Of a stretch of DNA of 64,000 nucleotides, positions 58,098 to 64,000 are shown in pieces; within the stretch, counting starts at the first letter, position 1, and the number at the start of each line of letters is the position of its first letter. The stretch lies in NCBI GenBank assembly GCA_963751695.1, contig CAVVVP010000005.1, positions 124,001 through 188,000 of the forward strand. Direction: 5' to 3'. Source of the stretch: SZUA-22 sp963751695. GTDB lineage: Bacteria; Bacteroidota; Ignavibacteria; Ignavibacteriales; Melioribacteraceae. Position numbers and translations under genes: made by a program. Below the pieces are notes generated by a model. The model was not told where the DNA came from, ran no database searches, and saw nothing but the letters and a program-made list of their open reading frames with translations.

Positions 58098-59543
58098 ATG
58101 CAGAAATATTATCCATTGTTACTTTTATTAATCTCAAATCTAATTTTCGCCAAATCTAATTTCACAACTAGTGATATCGATACAAGAATAACAAACCACA
58201 CTTATAATCTAGAAATTGATATTGCTGATAGTCTAATTCAAGAAGAAATTAAAAAATATCCAAACTCCCCTAAATATTATTTGCTACAAGTCGGTAATGA
58301 ATTGATGCGAACAACAGTACTTGTTGAGGCTGCAGCAACTGAGAGGAAACAGATTGTAAAAGACTCTATGAATACTACAACCTTAAATTTTACTCAATCA
58401 ATTGTTGATAAGTTTGAAGACATTGAGATGACTATAGAAAATAAATTTTATATGGGTGGACTTTATGGTTACTTGGGCAGGTTCTATGGAATGGAAAAAT
58501 CATGGATGTCTGCTTTTAGCGATGGCAAAAGGGCAAAAAACTTATTAGAAGAGGTGATTGAGGAAGACCCTGAATTTTATGATGCCTACATCTCACTTGG
58601 CATGTTCTATTATTATGGTGATAGGATGGGTGGAGTAATGGGTTTTATTGCAAGTATTTTAGGTTTTTCAGGTGATCGTACTAAAGGGATTGAGTATATG
58701 AAAATTTCTGCAGAGAAAGGTATTCTAACCTCTGCTCAAGCAACTATGTTATTGGCAGAATTATATTGTCGTTTGGAGGATAATGACTTTATATCAGTCA
58801 AATACTTTAATGATTTTGTAACAAAATATCCCAAAAATTATCACATAAAAAACTGGTTTATACGAGAAGCATTAAATGTCAACATGGCTTATTATGTAAA
58901 GGATATTGTTGAAAGAGATCCAAATAACATTGTTAATGCTCTCAGCAAAGCAGAATATTATCACAAAATTGGAAACTATCAAACTTCCATAAATTATTTT
59001 AATGAGTTCGAAAAACAAAAGAATAATTTTTGGCGTTACTACCATCGAAGTGCAAATTTTTCAAATGCAATAAACTATTGGATGCTCAGTGATTCTGCAA
59101 AAGCCTTTGAGAATTATGATACTTTTAACCAAAATCAGAGAGATATTTTACAAGATCTAATATTATATCCCCAAGACTATAAATCTTTTTTTACGTTTGC
59201 AGCTCTTGTAGCAAAAAATGATGAAGCTATTCAGATAGCCAATTTTATTAAATCTCGCTCTCCTAGTTCAATTGTTCGTATTGAAGCTCTGTACCTTTTT
59301 GAAATTGGAAGATATTACTTCTTTCAGAATGATTATAAAAATGCGGAAAAATATTTTCTTGAAGCGAAGGATCTCAATCCTGAATGGCTCAACTATGCTG
59401 CTGCTAAATATCTTATTGATACTTACTTACAGATAGATGCAGATACTGAAGCTGTAGAAAATCTTATGGATCTTATTGACGATTTAGATTCGCAAAAACT
59501 CGAATGGAGTGCCAAAGATCTTGAAAACAAATACGATTTATAG
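58098..59543 (+). CDS. Secreted TPR-repeat protein
   Basis: 481 residues. Signal peptide about 1-18 (NLIFAKS). Helical repeats throughout, with TPR-like segments such as PEFYDAYISLGMFYYYGDRM, NNIVNALSKAEYYHKIGNYQ, YYFFQNDYKNAEKYFLEAKD and LNPEWLNYAAAKYLIDTYLQ. No catalytic domain. A periplasmic or outer-membrane-associated scaffold by analogy. Followed after 67 nt by the M48 protease gene, a pairing common for TPR/M48 periplasmic quality-control proteins; that link is inference. Confidence 0.82.
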   Translation: MQKYYPLLLLLISNLIFAKSNFTTSDIDTRITNHTYNLEIDIADSLIQEEIKKYPNSPKYYLLQVGNELMRTTVLVEAAATERKQIVKDSMNTTTLNFTQSIVDKFEDIEMTIENKFYMGGLYGYLGRFYGMEKSWMSAFSDGKRAKNLLEEVIEEDPEFYDAYISLGMFYYYGDRMGGVMGFIASILGFSGDRTKGIEYMKISAEKGILTSAQATMLLAELYCRLEDNDFISVKYFNDFVTKYPKNYHIKNWFIREALNVNMAYYVKDIVERDPNNIVNALSKAEYYHKIGNYQTSINYFNEFEKQKNNFWRYYHRSANFSNAINYWMLSDSAKAFENYDTFNQNQRDILQDLILYPQDYKSFFTFAALVAKNDEAIQIANFIKSRSPSSIVRIEALYLFEIGRYYFFQNDYKNAEKYFLEAKDLNPEWLNYAAAKYLIDTYLQIDADTEAVENLMDLIDDLDSQKLEWSAKDLENKYDL

Positions 59544-59610
59544 AAATAATGGCATGTCAATTCCTCCAATTGACATATCTCATTCTGTTGAACGACGATA
59601 AGAAATTTGA

Positions 59611-60324
59611 ATGGATAAATTATTTCAATATTTAGGAAATAAAGCAGGAATATCTGTTAAAAAAGGTAGGTGGTTTTATAAATCAGTTCTAGGTAACGAA
59701 GAAGAGACTATAAAAGCACAGTTTTCCTTTGGTTATGAGATGGCTAAAGAAATTGCTAAACAATACAAACTGATTGAAGATCCAATTGTTAAGAAATTAG
59801 GAACTGAGCTAAAAACCAGACTTAGTACAAAACACAGGTTCAACTTTTACACTATTAAATCAGCTGAAGTTAATGCATTTGCAATACCCGGTGGTTTTAT
59901 TTTTGTTACCGACTCGTTATTGGAATTTTGTGAATTTGATGAAGATACGATTGTATTTGTGCTTTCACATGAAATGGGACATATAATTAAAGGGCATACT
60001 CTAAATAGTTTATTAGCTCAATATTCTGTAAATGCTCTTTCAACTATGTTGAGAACAACCGGTTTAATACAAAATGCAGCTAAACAATTGTTTACTAAAT
60101 TCTTAATTAGCAATTATTCTAGAGAAAACGAATTTGAAGCTGATATGACCGCATTAAAAATCATGAAACTTCTTGGATTCAATTCTCATGCTGCAAAAAC
60201 CTTTTTTGTGAAACTGCAAGCAAAGGAATCTGATTCCTCATTCCTACCATCTTATTTTTCAACTCATCCTCCATTAGAAGAGAGAATTAAAAAAGTTGAA
60301 GAAACTATAAATAAACCTCAATAA
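59611..60324 (+). CDS. M48-family metallopeptidase
   Basis: 237 residues with no signal peptide or membrane segment visible. Zinc motif LSHEMGHIIKGH (HExxH) near residue 128 and the third-ligand helix ENEFEADMTALKIM near 185; STHPPLEERIKKVEE closes the domain as in LoiP/YcaL/BepA relatives. Short but complete catalytic domain. Co-oriented with the TPR gene and probably in one transcript with it. Confidence 0.9.
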   Translation: MDKLFQYLGNKAGISVKKGRWFYKSVLGNEEETIKAQFSFGYEMAKEIAKQYKLIEDPIVKKLGTELKTRLSTKHRFNFYTIKSAEVNAFAIPGGFIFVTDSLLEFCEFDEDTIVFVLSHEMGHIIKGHTLNSLLAQYSVNALSTMLRTTGLIQNAAKQLFTKFLISNYSRENEFEADMTALKIMKLLGFNSHAAKTFFVKLQAKESDSSFLPSYFSTHPPLEERIKKVEETINKPQ

Positions 60325-60487
60325 TAAGCTATCGCTCATCGAAGCTCTATCCGATATGTTATGGCCCCCATTTCTTGATCCAAAAAAGATTAAAAAAAAG
60401 TTAAATTGATGAATCATTAAAAGAGCAAGAAATGTAGAAACGTTACACAGAGCAGCTGATAGCCTTTCTTATAATTTATTCCACTAA

Positions 60488-60706
60488 TTAAAAATCACCA
60501 GGTTTCCATATTTTTGTAGAACCACGGTTCTAGTAGGTCATAAAGGCGTAGTATAATAAGGTTTCTTTTTCCAGGAATGGTTTGCAACCAATTATTTTCA
60601 AAACCTATAGTAGGATTTGGGGAGAAAAAGACATCGAATGAACCATCTTCGTTTTGTTTAAACCCTTCCGTATGATTATCGATTGTTGAAGATTTGCATC
60701 ACTTGA
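60488..60706 (-). pseudogene. DUF1254/DUF1214 C-terminal fragment
   Basis: Minus-strand frame STIDNHTEGFKQNEDGSFDV, FFSPNPTIGFENNWLQTIPG and LIILRLYDLLEPWFYK matches the well-known end of DUF1254 proteins (NNW.QT.PGK ... LRLYGPLEPWFD). The expected WKPGDF end appears one base out of frame, so the fragment carries a further one-base insertion, and its N-terminal part is missing. On the plus strand 60697-60771 a second remnant reads ASLENENDLENVLAEMISDK. The whole of 60325-60917 therefore looks like gene debris. Confidence 0.6.
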
Positions 60707-60917
60707 AAATGAAAATGATTTAGAAAATGTACTTGCCGAAATGATAAGTGACAAAGAGAAAATTAAAAATTAAAAAAGCAACACAGATAGTTCCTCTGCA
60801 GAACATTACAGACAGAAGGATTTTGAAAAAGTTAAGTATCTTTTTTGTTAATTATTTTCTCAAGTTAATTATATAATTAACTAATACTATTGCCTTATTA
60901 TAGAACTACAAGAATCA

Positions 60918-61628
60918 CTAATTTCCCCATCTATATGTATATCGAAAACGGAAATAGATATCGGAAACAGATTCTTTTGAATCATAAAATAATTTTTCCT
61001 GCTGCCAAGTAATTTCAACACGGAAATGCAGATCGTACCTGAAACTACGATCGAGTCCTAAGGTTACTCGAGCTTGTTCTTGAAATTGACCTTGCTCACC
61101 TACAAAGGTATAAAATGCTTCGCCCATAGCTGAAGCCTGCCAGTAACGTCCAGATTGAATCGCTGCCCAGCGATGTGAAATTGTTAGCTGATAGCGCCCC
61201 CGTATAGAATTCGCAGAATTCCATGTAGTCGTGTTAAAATCAAATCTCTCTTCTAAACGAATATAGTGGCGTAAAGGTATACGTCCTTTTGGCCATGTAA
61301 AAGAGACTCCTTGAAAGGGACGAATTTCCCAACGATTACTAATAGTTTTATTTGCTGTAAAAAAGTTACCAAGCCCAGCAGCGAAAAAGAATTCTTTACC
61401 TATGGGAATGCGTACAGAGGGTCTTAGTACTATACGCATCCATCCGTCATTTTCAATTTCCCAACGTATTCCGGCGTCGCCAAAGAGCTCCAATCCTGGA
61501 TAACCAATATATGATGGATTTACATCAATCCAAATCTGTTTGCTAACATCGTTATTAGATTGAGCCTCAATAAAATTGAATATTCCGAAACTTATTACGA
61601 ATAGTAAGAAAACATTTATTTTTTTCAT
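60918..61628 (-). CDS. DUF2490 outer-membrane protein
   Basis: 236 residues. Signal peptide about 1-22 (IFNFIEAQS). DUF2490 pattern: KQIWIDVNPSYIGYPGLELF, IRPFQGVSFTWPKGRIPLRH, YIRLEERFDFNTTTWNSANS and SDIYFRFRYTYRW at the end. Predicted barrel. It is the last of three minus-strand envelope genes together with the Omp85-type protein and the transporter-like protein, though the 142-nt gap leaves room for its own promoter. Confidence 0.85.
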   Translation of the reverse strand: MKKINVFLLFVISFGIFNFIEAQSNNDVSKQIWIDVNPSYIGYPGLELFGDAGIRWEIENDGWMRIVLRPSVRIPIGKEFFFAAGLGNFFTANKTISNRWEIRPFQGVSFTWPKGRIPLRHYIRLEERFDFNTTTWNSANSIRGRYQLTISHRWAAIQSGRYWQASAMGEAFYTFVGEQGQFQEQARVTLGLDRSFRYDLHFRVEITWQQEKLFYDSKESVSDIYFRFRYTYRWGN

Positions 61629-61770
61629 TCAACTAAAATCCAATTATATACTAAGGACAAATTAGTATTCGGAATATTTCGTTCTTGAAAATTGAGGTAC
61701 CTGAATACCAAAGTACAGAAGTCAATGACGTCAAAATAATTTTCCTAAAATCAATTTACAATATCTATAT

Positions 61771-63165
61771 CTATCTTACACGATCTCTTTGCGCAACTGC
61801 CTTTTCGCTGCTGCCAATCGATAAGCTCACACCAAAGGCTTTTTGTCCAAGCGCAAAATCAACCCTAAATGAGACCCCAGATGCTGTAAGAAGGCGTAAG
61901 CCAACTCCACCACCTAAAATCCAATTTTGATGAAACTCATTTTCAGTAGACCACGCTGTACCAGCATCTGAAAAAACAGCTACCTGAAGAGCAAGAGCCT
62001 CCTTAAGAAACCAAAACTTATATCGTTTCATTTCAAGTAGCACATGCCAGTACTCCAGCGTATTTATGAATTGATTTTTCCCTTCTCTTGAACCCAATTC
62101 CCATCCTCTTACCGAGTTGGTGCCGCCAATATTAAACTGCATGTAAATCGGGATATCCTCTCCCACCGTGCCGGTAGAAAGCGTGGTAAGTGAATAAAAT
62201 GCAACTGAATTTCTATATGAAGAAATTTCCCAATAGCGACGAAAATCAATAATTCCATGCCAATAATTTGCATTGCCGTCATACTTCGTCACCAAAAGCT
62301 CAGTCCACCAGCCTTCTGTCGGATAGGATGGGGTGTTTAGTGTGTTTAGTCGAAAAACAGCCCCAAATCCGGGCATTATATCCTGATCATCATTATCCAA
62401 CGTAATATCCGGCTGATCACTTTTTAAATTTAGATAAGTAAATCTTGGACCAAGACTAAGATTATCATTTATATAGGTTACATATTGAAACAAAAAGTCA
62501 CTTGTGTTTTCATAAAAATCATAAAGTTTGTTTATCCGAGACGTATAATAATATTCAAGCGAATAACCATTCCACCAATTTGCTTCAGGAAGTTCCGGAT
62601 TTCTATACTTCAGACCAATGTTGGTTGCCCCGCCAACACGAAAAAAAACTGAAAGATATGAAGCAATTCCAAAAAGGTTTGGAGAGTATAACGAAGCACC
62701 GATCTCTAAACCATTTTCATCCGTAATATCAAAACTGGGTGCGGGGATATAGGGATTAACTTCTTCCACTGTAACAATTAAGATTATGCCGTCATCTTCT
62801 TCTTCTGTTTCAAAGAGTAAATAAGTAAATATACCCAATTGTTTCAACCAGCGCCGATCCTTATCTGTATTCTTTTCTTTATAAACATCTCCAACTTTCG
62901 ATATCATCGCACGATATATTAATTCCTCATTGGTATGCTCATTCCCCTGGATCCGAATTTCTTTAATTACTTTATCGTGAACAAGTAATTGATCTTGTGG
63001 TACTGGTATCTCGGAGACTTCAATTAATGAACAACTTGATAAAAAGATTCCTAAACTCAGGAGAATAGAAATAAGAATGAACCTTAGAGATAAGGTCATT
63101 CTTATTAAACGCATCAAAGAATAATTTGACTTCACGAGATATTTCATCTTCTCTATTAACGACAT
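61771..63165 (-). CDS. Omp85/TamA-type outer-membrane protein with one POTRA domain
   Basis: 464 residues. After a long N-terminus with several possible ATG codons (63165, 63147, 63114, 63099) comes a lipobox-like LGIFLSSC. One POTRA-type domain follows (VIKEIRIQGNEHTNEELIYR, DKDRRWLKQLGIFTYLLFET, ILIVTVEEVNPYI) and then the D15 surface-antigen barrel with SVRGWELGSREGKNQFINTL (the VRGF-like motif) and VSFRVDFALGQ near the end. Inserts or translocates outer-membrane components. A lipobox on an Omp85 protein is unusual. 25 nt behind the transporter-like gene. Confidence 0.85.
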   Translation of the reverse strand: MSLIEKMKYLVKSNYSLMRLIRMTLSLRFILISILLSLGIFLSSCSLIEVSEIPVPQDQLLVHDKVIKEIRIQGNEHTNEELIYRAMISKVGDVYKEKNTDKDRRWLKQLGIFTYLLFETEEEDDGIILIVTVEEVNPYIPAPSFDITDENGLEIGASLYSPNLFGIASYLSVFFRVGGATNIGLKYRNPELPEANWWNGYSLEYYYTSRINKLYDFYENTSDFLFQYVTYINDNLSLGPRFTYLNLKSDQPDITLDNDDQDIMPGFGAVFRLNTLNTPSYPTEGWWTELLVTKYDGNANYWHGIIDFRRYWEISSYRNSVAFYSLTTLSTGTVGEDIPIYMQFNIGGTNSVRGWELGSREGKNQFINTLEYWHVLLEMKRYKFWFLKEALALQVAVFSDAGTAWSTENEFHQNWILGGGVGLRLLTASGVSFRVDFALGQKAFGVSLSIGSSEKAVAQRDRVR

Positions 63166-63190
63166 ATAAGTTAAAATAAAAGATTAAATC

Positions 63191-64000
63191 TTAATTATTT
63201 CCCCCGAATATACTCGTAGGCAATAATACCTGAGCTTGAACTCGCCATTGCCATTCTGGGCCAAAGTCAGGCCGCACCACATTGTAATAAAGTTGTGTCT
63301 GTAAGTTTAAAGGGAGCTTTCCACCAATCATTAACAGTTTTCCACCACCACCACCTAATGGAACTATCCATCTATCCTCAGAATCAACAGTCCAGTCAGC
63401 AGTAATAATTGGTGCACTGTTTACGTACCAGCCCTCTCCAAGTTGATATACAACAAATAAATTTAATAGCATGTGGTTAACATCTTCTCGATCTGAGTTT
63501 CCGGCAAACGACCATGCATTATTAATTAACGCTCCAACAGTCCAGTCGCCAGGTTGAGCCATTAAAACAAGTGACGGTCCGGCACTCCATTTTTGGCTAC
63601 CTCGAATACTGCCACCAGTAGGCAATTCAATAACAGGACCAAAACCCCACATCAATCCTTTGCTTTCAGGAACATAAAATCCTGTTAATACAATATCACC
63701 CAATCCCGTTGATTCCATACCACTCTCTTGCGAAAAATCAGGAATAGATACAATAGGCATAATAGTTCGTGTAATTAATTTTCCGTTGAATAAGGGAATT
63801 ACAGGTTGAATATTTAATACATTTACATTACGATTGTATTCGCCATAATTCATATTCAGGTTATTCTGAAACGGAAAACTCATTAAATCAGCTAATGGGT
63901 TTGCTGCTGCTTTAGATAGATCCTCAGTGGATTCCTGTGCAATAAGCAAAGTAGCTGAGAGAAAAAACAGTAAAATCAGTGTGAATAGTTTAGTAATTGT
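63191..64000 (-). CDS. Outer-membrane transporter-like protein, 5' end beyond the window
   Basis: At least 270 residues; the frame runs off the right edge within a signal peptide (KLFTLILLFFLSATLLIAQ), so the ATG lies past 64000. The mature part is NPLADLMSFPFQNNLNMNYG, STGLGDIVLTGFYVPESKGL, WGFGPVIELPTGGSIRGSQK and ADWTVDSEDRWIVPLGGGGG, the pattern of the family related to Phenol_MetA_deg and sometimes labelled neuromedin-U-like. A barrel of unknown cargo. First of the envelope gene row. Confidence 0.82.
   Translation of the reverse strand, partial: TITKLFTLILLFFLSATLLIAQESTEDLSKAAANPLADLMSFPFQNNLNMNYGEYNRNVNVLNIQPVIPLFNGKLITRTIMPIVSIPDFSQESGMESTGLGDIVLTGFYVPESKGLMWGFGPVIELPTGGSIRGSQKWSAGPSLVLMAQPGDWTVGALINNAWSFAGNSDREDVNHMLLNLFVVYQLGEGWYVNSAPIITADWTVDSEDRWIVPLGGGGGKLLMIGGKLPLNLQTQLYYNVVRPDFGPEWQWRVQAQVLLPTSIFGGNN

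Noticed and set aside
1..64000. CRISPR array, toxin-antitoxin pair, restriction or other defence system
   Set aside because: I looked for regular direct repeats and for small paired genes next to nucleases; none were found.

Overview
The window is 64 kb of AT-rich DNA (roughly 35-38 % G+C by eye) from a Gram-negative member of the Bacteroidota/FCB group. Two secreted proteins end in a clear type IX secretion (T9SS) C-terminal domain of the 'YPNPFNPST ... SGVYFYR ... TKKM' kind and a third carries a weaker version. There are three TonB-dependent or other large outer-membrane receptor/porin genes, a DUF4249 lipoprotein, DUF2490, DUF3575 and PorT-like barrels, and many lipobox proteins. This CTD subtype, together with visible Shine-Dalgarno sequences (AAGGAGG, GGAG) that classical Bacteroidia mostly lack, fits Ignavibacteriota, Calditrichota, Marinimicrobia or a relative better than Bacteroidia. 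The phylum assignment is inference. No rRNA, tRNA, CRISPR array, phage or intact IS element was seen.

Layout. (1) 0.1-10.3 kb: a glycoside-use locus on the minus strand, with a LacI regulator, a GH3 beta-glucosidase (split by one extra base), a GPH-type sugar symporter, a TonB receptor and a secreted T9SS beta-helix protein. There is no SusD. A 13-bp sequence lies upstream of both the GH3 and TonB genes and is a candidate LacI operator. (2) 10.5-17.2 kb: flavin reductase, secreted vanadium-haloperoxidase-like protein, CRTAC/ASPIC repeat protein, old-yellow-enzyme oxidoreductase. (3) 17.5-25.4 kb: TonB receptor, DUF4249 lipoprotein and PEGA/propeller lipoprotein joined by 4-nt overlaps, plus a large lipoprotein with a C39-like peptidase domain and PKD and IPT domains. 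(4) 26.2-36.2 kb: two outer-membrane proteins, a class A beta-lactamase-like gene followed by an integron-attC-like half site, two tandem D-aminoacylase-type amidohydrolases and a MalT-like regulator. Base composition here is visibly more GC-rich in places, suggesting acquired DNA. (5) 37.0-40.1 kb: an operon kdgA-kdgK-SDR-kdgF-like for 2-keto-3-deoxygluconate, i.e. catabolism of unsaturated uronates. (6) 40.8-52 kb: DUF302, a zinc-ribbon microprotein, two paralogous membrane adenylate cyclases, a serine hydrolase, a VCBS repeat protein, a CBS/DUF21 protein, MscS and a 37-residue lysine-rich protein. (7) 52-64 kb: a CrtI-like oxidoreductase/SDR/NTF2-like cluster, LLM oxidoreductase with a DCC protein, a TPR protein with an M48 protease, and an Omp85/DUF2490/transporter-like outer-membrane cluster cut by the window edge.

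Two features run through the window. First, at least five genes are broken by single-base indels that are easily repaired, mostly one extra base and often in short homopolymers. They may be consensus errors or young pseudogenes. Second, intergenic spaces hold three families of diverged short repeats (R1 near 15.9 and 58.0 kb; R2 near 17.4 and 36.6 kb; R3 near 40.5, 41.6 and 49.5 kb) and fragments of dead genes. I do not see a convincing new multi-gene defence or mobile system. The most distinctive items are the beta-lactamase/amidohydrolase island with its attC-like edge, the R3 direct repeats around the DUF302 gene, and the shared operator candidate in the glycoside locus.
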